Below are positions 53,397-61,711 of a stretch of DNA of 64,000 bases, one piece after another; positions within the stretch are counted from its first letter, which is position 1, and each line of letters begins with the position of its first letter. Source of the DNA: Oscillospiraceae bacterium (GTDB lineage Bacteria > Bacillota > Clostridia > Saccharofermentanales > Saccharofermentanaceae); the NCBI GenBank assembly GCA_900176545.1, contig FWXP01000001.1, positions 682,001 to 746,000 on the forward strand, given 5' to 3'. The notes beneath the pieces are model-generated. The model ran no database searches, was not told the origin of the DNA, and saw nothing but the letters and a program-made list of their open reading frames with translations. Made by a program: the position numbers and the translations under genes.

Positions 53397-55034
53397 TCAC
53401 TGAACCTGGCACACGGAGAACACTGAGAAGTCGACAGCATTATCAGCCTCAACAGTTATCCTGTAGTAGCCTTCTTCAACAGTACCGTCATATGTAAACT
53501 CGTAATACATATTACCCTGATCATCGTATTGAACCTCAGCGTAATCTGAGCCTGTTACATAAGAGTAAGGCTCATATTCATCACCGTCTGCAGAATAGAT
53601 GAAAGTATAATCCAAAGAACCGTAATCCTCACTTACGGGGATCCTGTATGTCAGAGTGTTCGCATTTGTAAGTATGGAACCCTCTTCAGAATCTGAACAC
53701 CAATATGCGCCAAGGAAATCATAATACATATTAGCAGGAGTATTCATGCCGACTACATTGAGTCCGAGGAAAGCTCCCAGATATGTACCGTCAGCGCCGA
53801 CACCGTCATTTAACACGATAGCCCAAGCTGTAACTACATGCTCATCGGTCGCTACATCATAGAAAGATATCTCATAGATACCGGGTTCCAGATAGAAGCT
53901 GTCACCATCCTGATAATCAGAATAGTAATATCCCATATACTCTCCATCCCCGGAAACATATACCTGTTCACCGTTGAAAGTTACGGTGTAATAATAATCC
54001 GTATAAGTGTAGTCATTGATATATGAAAGGTTGAGATCAGGATCGATCACATATGCATCGTCGTAGAGTGCGAATGTACCCCACGCTTCATTCTCAGAAT
54101 ACCAACGTATATAATCGCAGGGGCCTGGTACGCTTGTTACGACAGTACAGGAAGTCTCTTCCAACAACCTGTCAGAACCGTCATAGAAAGCTACCGTATA
54201 TTCACCTGTTGCAAGCGTTCCCATCTCAGGATCAAGCGGAGCATTAGGATCTGTCGTAGTGTAATATGCTTCAGTAGAACCTGCTCCCGAAGTATAGAGC
54301 AAAGTGCCCTCGTAGCTTACAGTGTAATATACACTGCTGCTGTCACTGTTGTCGTAAAAGTAAAGCTCGCAATCGATCGAATGAGCATTGGTATATGTAT
54401 CACCTGAATAATCATCAGTAAAATACCACTGCGTACCGTAAGAGCTTCTTGTAAGATCAGGAACGAATACGATTCTCTTCTCACGGAAAGAATACAGATT
54501 AGTCAGTATCTCCTCCGAATTGGATATGAACCAAGTATCACCTTCCAGCTCAAAATCGAACCACAGCTCGATATCCTTATCCGAGCATGAGGATAATGCA
54601 TCTACAAACGAGTCTGCATCATTCATTGCTTCCTCATCATCAAAGAGCTCCTCAAAATCAGCGATAGTGAATTCAACGCGAACCCTGCCTTCACCGTATT
54701 TGGTAGAAGATTCCACTGAATCCTCATCGATCGAATAATCGATAGTCTCACTTATGGCAGAAAAGACCGTTGCATAATCATTTGAATATCTGCCGGAGCC
54801 GTTTGAAAAATCAAGGTCCTCTGCCCAATCCTTCTTAACATCATCAAAATCAGATGTCGAGATCTTGGCGAGTTTGGAGATCTTACGATCTACAACATCC
54901 TTAACGCCTTCCTTTGCGAGATCCAAGATCTCGTCGTCTGCCTTTCCTCCTGAAGAACAGGATGCAAGTGCCGCTGAAGCCATAACAATTGCCATAGCAA
55001 CGGATATCAGCTTCTTTCCTCTCTCTCTTCTCAT
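53397..55034 (-). CDS. Surface lipoprotein, third tandem paralogue
   Basis: 545 residues. The signal peptide ends LASC (Cys ~26), followed by SSGGKADDE. The N-terminal domain (~35-205) is shared with the two downstream paralogues (KDVVDRKISKLAKISTSDF, EFTIADFEELFDDEE). Three Ig-like units follow, with LATGEYTVAFYDGSDR, LEPGIYEISFYDVATDE and VEEGYYRITVEADN. The end is VDFSVFSVCQVQ. AGGGAGG precedes the ATG. The three genes lie in one direction with gaps of 80-135 bp, so they arose by tandem duplication with changes in unit number. Function unknown. Confidence 0.85.
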   Translation of the reverse strand: MRRERGKKLISVAMAIVMASAALASCSSGGKADDEILDLAKEGVKDVVDRKISKLAKISTSDFDDVKKDWAEDLDFSNGSGRYSNDYATVFSAISETIDYSIDEDSVESSTKYGEGRVRVEFTIADFEELFDDEEAMNDADSFVDALSSCSDKDIELWFDFELEGDTWFISNSEEILTNLYSFREKRIVFVPDLTRSSYGTQWYFTDDYSGDTYTNAHSIDCELYFYDNSDSSSVYYTVSYEGTLLYTSGAGSTEAYYTTTDPNAPLDPEMGTLATGEYTVAFYDGSDRLLEETSCTVVTSVPGPCDYIRWYSENEAWGTFALYDDAYVIDPDLNLSYINDYTYTDYYYTVTFNGEQVYVSGDGEYMGYYYSDYQDGDSFYLEPGIYEISFYDVATDEHVVTAWAIVLNDGVGADGTYLGAFLGLNVVGMNTPANMYYDFLGAYWCSDSEEGSILTNANTLTYRIPVSEDYGSLDYTFIYSADGDEYEPYSYVTGSDYAEVQYDDQGNMYYEFTYDGTVEEGYYRITVEADNAVDFSVFSVCQVQ

Positions 55035-55072
55035 AGTCTTATCCTCCCTTATCTGAATTACCGAATGAGATA

Positions 55073-56419
55073 TTATTCCAAATGTCCCTTGGCCTTTATA
55101 ACATCGATAACACCATCAACATACTTTTCACAGAGCTCCTCGCTGCCCGCCTCGACCATTACTCTTATAACAGGCTCCGTACCGCTCTCTCTTACGAGTA
55201 TCCTTCCCTGATCTCCGAGCTCATCTGCTACTTTTTTGACAGCGGCCTGAACATCAGGATCGTTCTGAGCTTCAGGCTTACTCTTTACCCTTACATTCTT
55301 CAACACCTGAGGGTATACGACGAAAGGGGCGGTAAGCTCGCTCATAGGCTTATTCTTAGCCAGCATGACCTCCATCATCTTTAATGACGTAAGGATACCG
55401 TCACCGGTCGTAGCATATTTAGAAAAAATGATATGGCCCGACTGTTCGCCGCCGATCCTGTTACCGGTCTTGACCATATTCTCATATACATACTTATCTC
55501 CGACTGAGGTCTTATCATATTCGATACCTGCGGCATCAAAAGCCTTATAAAGACCGAAGTTGGACATAACTGTAGTAACTACCTTGTTATTGAGGAGCTT
55601 GCCTCTCTCCTTCATATAGCAACCGTAAACATAGAGGATATGATCTCCTGTCACGATATTGCCCTTCTCATCTACACAAAGACATCTGTCTGCGTCACCG
55701 TCGTAAGCAAATCCGATATCGAGGCCGTTATCGACTACGAACTTCTGAAGATGCTCTATATGCGTGCTTCCGCAATCAGTATTGATGTTATAGCCGTCAG
55801 GAGCATCATTGATAACATAAGTCTTAGCTCCGAGCGCATCGAATACACCGCGGGCGATAGACCATGATGCGCCGTTAGCGCAGTCAAGTCCGACCTTCTT
55901 ATCCTTGAAGCTGTACTTGGACATCGAGATAAGGTAACCGATATATCTGTTACGTCCGGCAACATAATCTACAGTCCTTCCTATCTCATCCCTCTGAGCA
56001 ACGGGAATCTCGAGCTTACCGTCGATATAGTCTTCGATCTTAAGGATAGTCTCCTCGTCCATCTTCTCACCGTTCTCATTAAGGAGCTTGATACCGTTAT
56101 CGTAATACGGATTATGAGAAGCGGAGATCATGATACCGCAGTCAAAATCATCTACTCTTGCAATATAGGAAACGGACGGAGTAGTAGTTACGTGCATGAT
56201 ATACGCATCTGCTCCGGAAGCCATAAGTCCGGTGCAGAGAGCATACTCGAACATATAGCTGGATCTTCTGGTGTCCTTACCGATAACGATCTTTGCCTTC
56301 TTGCCTTTGTTTGCACCGTAATACCAGCCGAGGAAACGACCGATCTTTATCGCATGCTCATAATTCAAGTTCTTATTCGCTTCACCTCTGAAGCCGTCTG
56401 TTCCGAAATACTTTCCCAT
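55073..56419 (-). CDS. glmM: Phosphoglucosamine mutase
   Basis: 448 residues. Begins MGKYFGTDGFRG. The active-site loop is GIMISASHNPYYDNG with the phospho-Ser, the metal loop is FAYDGDADRC and the sugar loop is GEQSGH. The C-terminal domain has VRESGTEPVIRVMVE. It converts glucosamine-6-P to glucosamine-1-P for UDP-GlcNAc and peptidoglycan. GGAAGAG precedes the ATG. It lies 15 bp after a GlmU-like acetyltransferase gene and downstream of a cdaA-ybbR fusion, the usual c-di-AMP/GlmM neighbourhood. Confidence 0.97.
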   Translation of the reverse strand: MGKYFGTDGFRGEANKNLNYEHAIKIGRFLGWYYGANKGKKAKIVIGKDTRRSSYMFEYALCTGLMASGADAYIMHVTTTPSVSYIARVDDFDCGIMISASHNPYYDNGIKLLNENGEKMDEETILKIEDYIDGKLEIPVAQRDEIGRTVDYVAGRNRYIGYLISMSKYSFKDKKVGLDCANGASWSIARGVFDALGAKTYVINDAPDGYNINTDCGSTHIEHLQKFVVDNGLDIGFAYDGDADRCLCVDEKGNIVTGDHILYVYGCYMKERGKLLNNKVVTTVMSNFGLYKAFDAAGIEYDKTSVGDKYVYENMVKTGNRIGGEQSGHIIFSKYATTGDGILTSLKMMEVMLAKNKPMSELTAPFVVYPQVLKNVRVKSKPEAQNDPDVQAAVKKVADELGDQGRILVRESGTEPVIRVMVEAGSEELCEKYVDGVIDVIKAKGHLE

Positions 56420-56434
56420 AGTCTCTTCCTGTCT

Positions 56435-57094
56435 TTATTTGTGTTTTGCGACGATATCGCCGTTATTCTTGCAGATGCTGTTCGCGGGAACGACACCTCT
56501 TACGCAAGATGTAGGATATATATTACTGTTCCTGCCGATTACCGTACCGGGATTACATACGCTGTTGCATCCGACTTCGACATAGTCTCCGAGCATAGCG
56601 CCAAACTTCTTGATACCGGTCTCGATATTCTCATCACCGTTATGAACGACGACGAGCTTCTTATCAGACTTAACATTGGATGTTATAGAACCCGCACCCA
56701 TATGAGAATAGTATCCGAGGATACTGTCACCTACATAGTTATAGTGAGGGGTCTGCACATGGTCAAAGAGAATAACATTCTTGAGCTCGACCGAATTGCC
56801 GACAACACAGTTTGCACCTACCAAGGCAGAGCCTCTGATAAAAGCGCAGTGCCTGACTTCAGTCTCAGGACCAATGATGCATGGTGCTCCCAGATATGCA
56901 GAAGGAAATACCTTTGCAGTCTTATGTACCCATACATTCTCGGATACCTCTTCGTAATCGGGGCCTAATGTGGGACCTAATGAAAGGATCATGTCCTTGA
57001 TCCCCTTAAGAGCTTCCCAGGGATAAGTAAAGCCCTGAAGATAGTCCTTTGCCAAAGTATGATCAAGATCATAAAGATCGTTTATCGTATACAT
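56435..57094 (-). CDS. GlmU-like left-handed beta-helix acyltransferase
   Basis: 219 residues. After a short N-terminal part (FTYPWEALKGIKDMI) come repeated hexapeptide turns (VWVHKTAKVFPSAYLGAPC, IIGPETEVRHCAFIRG, GAGSITSNVKSDK and YVEVGCNSVCNPGTVIGRNS). This is the fold of the GlmU acetyltransferase domain, without the pyrophosphorylase half. Its place before glmM suggests it acetylates glucosamine-1-P or a related sugar phosphate; the uridylyltransferase would be elsewhere. A near-consensus promoter lies 76 bp upstream. Confidence 0.85.
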   Translation of the reverse strand: MYTINDLYDLDHTLAKDYLQGFTYPWEALKGIKDMILSLGPTLGPDYEEVSENVWVHKTAKVFPSAYLGAPCIIGPETEVRHCAFIRGSALVGANCVVGNSVELKNVILFDHVQTPHYNYVGDSILGYYSHMGAGSITSNVKSDKKLVVVHNGDENIETGIKKFGAMLGDYVEVGCNSVCNPGTVIGRNSNIYPTSCVRGVVPANSICKNNGDIVAKHK

Positions 57095-57169
57095 ATCGAT
57101 TCCTCTCTGAACGACGATACCCGTAATACGGGACAGAGCTTAGTGATAAAGCACAAAAAGCCCTATAAT

Positions 57170-57198
57170 ATTTTATACAAGATATATAGTTTAGTCAA
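57170..57198 (-). promoter_or_regulatory. Promoter of the acyltransferase-glmM pair
   Basis: Minus strand TTGACT (57193-57198), 17 bases, TAAAAT (57170-57175). The ~70-base leader contains a short CCCGT/ACGGG hairpin. Confidence 0.72.
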
Positions 57199-57207
57199 TT
57201 TGGAGGA

Positions 57208-58653
57208 TCAGTTCTCGTTCGTTGAGTAGACCGTAACGGAAACCGTATCGGGAAGCTGGCTCTGAACTCTGAAATAAACATTACTGTCAGCTGATGTGAT
57301 GACGACAGGAAGTTCGGCTACACCGGCTTCGGTAACATTGGAATAATCAAGAGTAGCTATGATATCGTCCTCACTTATGGACTCGATGGTAGAACGACGT
57401 CCGACGAGCTCTACCCTGACGGAGCTGACAGGAAGAGACACCTCGATATCCTCAGGCATACCGTTATCCTCATAAGTGATCGGAACTGTAAATTCCTTGG
57501 TCACTACGGGATTGTTATTGATCTGGATATACATCCAAAGACCGAGAGAAAGAAAAACGGATACAAGGATCATTACAAGATTCTGAGCAAGTGTCAGATC
57601 TTCCTTGTTAGCAGACTCGATAGCTTCCTTGGTCCTTATGACGGCAGGCTTTAAGGAGCCTTCTCCGTTACGCTCGGTAACGGGAGTATTATCCGATGCA
57701 GGCTTTGATGCAGATTTCTTGTTCTTGCTCTTCTTGCTCATGACCTTTATATCGGTTATAAGCTTTCCGAGACCTCTCTTCTTACCCTGAGAAGACAGTC
57801 CGAGAAGATAAGAGAGATTTGCTTCGAGCTCGCTTATATCCTTCATCTCGTAAAGCCTTCCGCTTACAGCGATGGCGGATGTGCCTCTCTCTTCGGAAAC
57901 GACTACGGCGATAGTATCGCCAAGTTCGCTGGCTCCTACGGCAGCCCTGTGCCTCGTGCCTGTCCTTTCGAGGTTATGCATGGTAACGGATAAAGGTACG
58001 TGACACCTTGCGGCTACTATCCTTCCGTCTCTTATGAGGAGTCCGCCGTCATGCATGGGAGAACCCTTATAGAATATGGACTGCAGTACGGAATTGGTAA
58101 CGCTGGAATCGAACTTGACTACATTCTCCTGAGTAAGGAGCTCATCAAGTCTTGTGGTTCTCTCGATGAGGATAAGAGCTCCCGTATATTCCTTAGCCAT
58201 CTCATCGCAAGCAGTAGAGATCTCGTGAACAAAGGAAGATGTCGCTGACTTATCTTCCTGGGAGGGACCTCCGAATATACTCTTAAAGGATCCGAAGGTC
58301 TTAAGTCCTACAGTCTCCAATGCTCTTCGAAGTTCGGGCTGGAATATTACTATGAAGAGGAATGCCAGTACATAGAGGAGCTTATTGAACAGGAAGTTGA
58401 CCATCTCGAGTCCGAACAATCCGCAGCAGATAACGAAGAGTATGATGAGCACGACACCCTTGATCAGCTGCCATGCCCTGGTCTGCCTCATGAATCTTAT
58501 AGTCCAATAGAAAAGAACGGAAACGAGTACGATGTCGGCAGCATATCTGATGATATCCCAAGCGCTTCCGAAGAACAGGTATCCGTTACTTACGCTTCGG
58601 AACAACTCGGAAATAAAACTGATGATCTGTTCAAAAATCGAATCACTGCCCAT
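57208..58653 (-). CDS. cdaA: CdaA-YbbR fusion: membrane diadenylate cyclase with its regulator domain
   Basis: 481 residues. Three helices (~35-105) precede a DisA_N/DAC domain (~110-275) with DGG at 202-204 (usually DGA) and GTRHRAAVG with RHR at 234-236. These are the catalytic motifs for c-di-AMP synthesis from two ATP. A basic linker (~290-350) follows, then another helix (~358-376) and a single YbbR domain (~385-478, TYEDNGMPEDIEVSLP). In Bacillus CdaA and CdaR/YbbR are separate neighbours; here they are one chain. The ATG has no ribosome site. An extended -10 box ends seven bases before it, suggesting a leaderless mRNA. Confidence 0.93.
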   Translation of the reverse strand: MGSDSIFEQIISFISELFRSVSNGYLFFGSAWDIIRYAADIVLVSVLFYWTIRFMRQTRAWQLIKGVVLIILFVICCGLFGLEMVNFLFNKLLYVLAFLFIVIFQPELRRALETVGLKTFGSFKSIFGGPSQEDKSATSSFVHEISTACDEMAKEYTGALILIERTTRLDELLTQENVVKFDSSVTNSVLQSIFYKGSPMHDGGLLIRDGRIVAARCHVPLSVTMHNLERTGTRHRAAVGASELGDTIAVVVSEERGTSAIAVSGRLYEMKDISELEANLSYLLGLSSQGKKRGLGKLITDIKVMSKKSKNKKSASKPASDNTPVTERNGEGSLKPAVIRTKEAIESANKEDLTLAQNLVMILVSVFLSLGLWMYIQINNNPVVTKEFTVPITYEDNGMPEDIEVSLPVSSVRVELVGRRSTIESISEDDIIATLDYSNVTEAGVAELPVVITSADSNVYFRVQSQLPDTVSVTVYSTNEN

Positions 58654-58660
58654 ACACAGG

Positions 58661-58669
58661 ATTATATCA
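58661..58669 (-). promoter_or_regulatory. Extended -10 promoter of cdaA-ybbR (leaderless)
   Basis: TGATATAAT, identical to the box before the YgjP-type gene, ends seven bases before the ATG. No Shine-Dalgarno in between. Confidence 0.65.
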
Positions 58670-58680
58670 TATTAAATTGA

Positions 58681-59691
58681 TCATAGTTCAAGAACACCGT
58701 TATAAATATTGCCTTTGATAACAGTGCGGACGAGTCTTGCTTCTTCATCTGCTTCAACATAGGTATCCGTCAGGAACTTGTCATCGATACCTATAGTCTT
58801 CAAAGGATTGACGGAACAAGCTCTTACTATAGTCGAAGTATCTATACCGAATCTGAAGAGATTAGATGCTTCGGATGCCATATCAGTGACTGAACCGGCC
58901 AGATTACCCGAAGGTCCGAAGTAGGTCCTCCCTCCCTTGCACATCACATCTGCGCTTCCCAATCTGTACATACCGTCAGGCATACCTGCCCCTCTCATAG
59001 AATCTGAGACGACTACGATCTTATCTTCCGGAAGGACCTTAAAGAGCATCCGTAGCACTGTGGGATCGATATGGATCCCGTCACAGATGATCTCTGTTCT
59101 TATGTCTGTGCGGTCACAGACAGCACCTAATATCCCGGGATCTCTCTTACCGCATCCGCCCATGGCATTGAGCACATGCGTCACAGAAGAAGCGCCGCAT
59201 TCAAATGCCCTCATGGCAACACTGTAATCTGCCTTAGTATGTGCCAGGGAAATAACATAATCACGTGAATATTCACTAATAAACTCATATCCTCCGTCAA
59301 GTTCAGGAGCTATATCGATTATCTTCAGGACACCGGGAAATCTCTCTTCCAGCGAAGACGGAAGATCCATGGCCTCTGAAGGGGTCATGCAGTACATCTC
59401 CGCCTGCACTCCTGCCATCCCGGGATTAAGGAGCGGCCCTTCAAGATGTATGCCCAGCAGTGATGCGCACAAAGGCTCATTTTCCAAAGCCTCACGAGCT
59501 GCCGTAAATGCCTCGAAGCACCTGTAGATATCATCGCGAGATATGGTCATCGTCGTGGGACAGAATGCCGTGACTCCAAACTTCGGCAGTAGCTTAGCCA
59601 TCCTGATCAGACCATCGATACTGCAGTCGGACATATCTTCCCCAAAGCAACCGTGTATATGGGTGTCGATAAATCCGCCGGGGATCCTCAT
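58681..59691 (-). CDS. nagA: N-acetylglucosamine-6-phosphate deacetylase (short form)
   Basis: 336 residues, shorter than the usual ~380 because the N-terminal part of the beta-sandwich is missing. The amidohydrolase core is complete: GFIDTHIHGCFG, LEGPLL, SLAHTKADY, THVLNAMGG, ICDGIHIDP and catalytic Asp in VVSDSM. It deacetylates GlcNAc-6-P for reuse or for entry to glycolysis. It starts 2 bp after the diguanylate cyclase gene. nagB is not in the window. Confidence 0.93.
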   Translation of the reverse strand: MRIPGGFIDTHIHGCFGEDMSDCSIDGLIRMAKLLPKFGVTAFCPTTMTISRDDIYRCFEAFTAAREALENEPLCASLLGIHLEGPLLNPGMAGVQAEMYCMTPSEAMDLPSSLEERFPGVLKIIDIAPELDGGYEFISEYSRDYVISLAHTKADYSVAMRAFECGASSVTHVLNAMGGCGKRDPGILGAVCDRTDIRTEIICDGIHIDPTVLRMLFKVLPEDKIVVVSDSMRGAGMPDGMYRLGSADVMCKGGRTYFGPSGNLAGSVTDMASEASNLFRFGIDTSTIVRACSVNPLKTIGIDDKFLTDTYVEADEEARLVRTVIKGNIYNGVLEL

Positions 59692-59693
59692 GA

Positions 59694-61193
59694 TCAGCCT
59701 CTCTTATTTACCTTGACCGCGGACATGCTCTTGCCGCCCTTGAGAAGAAGCTCTTCAGCATCGACAGTACCGTCACTTTCCGTAACGCTTATGCTAATGG
59801 TAGCAGAAGGACCGCCCATCCTGAATACGGACTGTATCTTGGATTCGAGAAGGATGCATCCTGCCTCTATGGCAGCCTTATCCGCATAACCGTCAAGTAC
59901 TACCGCGAACTCGTCGCCGCCGGGTCTTGCTGCTACACCCTTGGGGAAGCATTCTTTGATAAAGGATGCTGTCTTTATGAGGACCTCATCTCCCCTTGAA
60001 CGACTGAAGCGCTCATTGATCTCCTTGAAGTTATCAAGATCCATATAGAGCAGTGTCATGGGCTTACCGTGATTATTGTTGATATAGTCAACGATATATT
60101 TTCTGTTATAAAGTCCCGTAAGTCCGTCGGCATTGGCGGCATTGAGTACAGACTTCTCAAGATTTCTCTCGATAGTAGTATCACGGAGGATGATGAAATA
60201 TCCGGTAACATTACCGAAGGCATCCTTGATGGCATTCTCCGTTACGTAGAAGAATCTGGGCTTACCGAAATAATCGATAAAGAATTCCTGGCTTACGCAT
60301 TTTCTTTCTATATTGACCTTCTTCTCGCCTGCAGGCTTAAGACTCTTCTTCCAGGATATAAAATCGAATTTGGGAGAACCGCTCACCTGATTTCTGAATG
60401 AATAGTTCATCTTTATAGTCTTGAAGTTGGTATCGCAGATAACTATCGGGAAAGGCAGATTCTCAAGGAAATCGCCTACCTCAGGAGACATGAGTCCCTT
60501 CTCGGACATATCTTCCGATATCGTGACGATACCGAAAAGCTCTCCTGAGGGATCGATCAGTGGAGACTTACGAGTCCTGTAATGGCGGGAACCTGTTACG
60601 GTATTTATGATCTCGTCGTAAGATACGATCTGACCGGTCTGCAATACAGTCTGATCCTGTTCAGATAACACATACTCATCTTCGGAAGCTTCTCCTGAAG
60701 TATTGAGTACGAACCCGCTTCCGCGCTCGTACATCTCTTCACGACTCTTACCGTAAGCATGCTCGAAAGTATTATTGACCAGCACATATCTGTCGGATAC
60801 GTCCTTGAAGCTTACGGCATCCGTGTCGGCGTCGATGAGCGTTGAAAGGAGATATCTGTAGAGCCATGCGTTATTTGCATTACGAAGGTTAGCGATAAGA
60901 CGCTCGAACCTCATCCTCCTGGACTTCTCGGATTCGACCTTGGGCCATACATCATAGATACGGTCCATCCTGTCCTCGACATCCTCGGACTTGCCGATAT
61001 ATACGGCAGGGATATCGACATACTTATCAAGATATTCAGTCTTATCTGTAATGATGAGAGAGTCCCATGCCTTATCGAGCTGTCCGAACTCTATCTGAAC
61101 GTCCCAGTGCCTCTTGCCGGCGGCGCCGGAATAGCTTCTGAATATGGCGGCATCTGCCTGGTCGTCAATTCGAATCTTTATATGTATCTTCAT
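59694..61193 (-). CDS. PAS-GGDEF diguanylate cyclase
   Basis: 499 residues, no membrane helix. An N-terminal ~100-residue region has no known family. PAS domains follow at ~120-230 (SFKDVSDRYVLVNNTFEHAYG) and ~245-335 (LENLPFPIVICDTNFKTI). The GGDEF domain (~345-490) has DGLTGLYNRKYI and the intact active site RPGGDEFAVVL. It makes c-di-GMP from two GTP. No RxxD inhibitory site is visible before GGDEF. With the HD-GYP protein at 6354-8495 it shows that the cell makes and degrades cyclic dinucleotides. AGGAACTATTCTA precedes the ATG. Confidence 0.93.
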   Translation of the reverse strand: MKIHIKIRIDDQADAAIFRSYSGAAGKRHWDVQIEFGQLDKAWDSLIITDKTEYLDKYVDIPAVYIGKSEDVEDRMDRIYDVWPKVESEKSRRMRFERLIANLRNANNAWLYRYLLSTLIDADTDAVSFKDVSDRYVLVNNTFEHAYGKSREEMYERGSGFVLNTSGEASEDEYVLSEQDQTVLQTGQIVSYDEIINTVTGSRHYRTRKSPLIDPSGELFGIVTISEDMSEKGLMSPEVGDFLENLPFPIVICDTNFKTIKMNYSFRNQVSGSPKFDFISWKKSLKPAGEKKVNIERKCVSQEFFIDYFGKPRFFYVTENAIKDAFGNVTGYFIILRDTTIERNLEKSVLNAANADGLTGLYNRKYIVDYINNNHGKPMTLLYMDLDNFKEINERFSRSRGDEVLIKTASFIKECFPKGVAARPGGDEFAVVLDGYADKAAIEAGCILLESKIQSVFRMGGPSATISISVTESDGTVDAEELLLKGGKSMSAVKVNKRG

Positions 61194-61259
61194 TAGAATA
61201 GTTCCTGTTTAAGTTAACGTACTAATATTATAATTCACCTGTCAACCTGAAGTTAATCC

Positions 61260-61709
61260 TCACTTCAGGTCGGCGGAATCCAGGATTATCGTAAAGGGTC
61301 CGTTATTTATAAGACTTACCTTCATATCCGCTCCGAACTTGCCGCCTGCGGTATCGGGGATCACCTTGCGGCACTCCTCCATCAGATAGTCATAAAGCTC
61401 CTCTGCCAGAGCAGGAGGTGCGGCATTTACAAAGCTCGGCCTGTTACCTCTCCTGCAATCCGCATACAAAGTGAACTGGGATACGAGAAGGACAGAGCCT
61501 CCGATATCTGTTACAGAGAGATTGGTCTTGTCGTTCTCATCCTTGAAGATACGCATATTAAGGAGCTTCCTGAGCATCTTATCGGCAACAGACATGTCAT
61601 CCTCGGGACCAACTCCTACGAATACAAGAAGACCCGGACCGATGCTGCCCGTTATATGGTCTTCTACCCTTACGCTTGCTTCAAGTACATTTTGTATCAG
61701 AAATCTCAT
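61260..61709 (-). CDS. dtd: D-aminoacyl-tRNA deacylase
   Basis: 149 residues, full length. Conserved VLEASVRVEDHITGSIGPG near the start, the active-site SQFTLYADCRRGNRPSF and the NNGPFTIIL motif near the end, whose Gly-Pro excludes L-amino acids. It releases D-amino acids from mischarged tRNA. It starts 2 bp after the stop of the M28-like gene, so translation is probably coupled. Confidence 0.97.
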   Translation of the reverse strand: MRFLIQNVLEASVRVEDHITGSIGPGLLVFVGVGPEDDMSVADKMLRKLLNMRIFKDENDKTNLSVTDIGGSVLLVSQFTLYADCRRGNRPSFVNAAPPALAEELYDYLMEECRKVIPDTAGGKFGADMKVSLINNGPFTIILDSADLK

Positions 61710-61711
61710 GA

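Noticed and set aside
56114-56968. Rightward frame of 284 codons opposite glmM and the acyltransferase
   Set aside because: It spans two well-supported genes on the other strand and has no ribosome site or domain.
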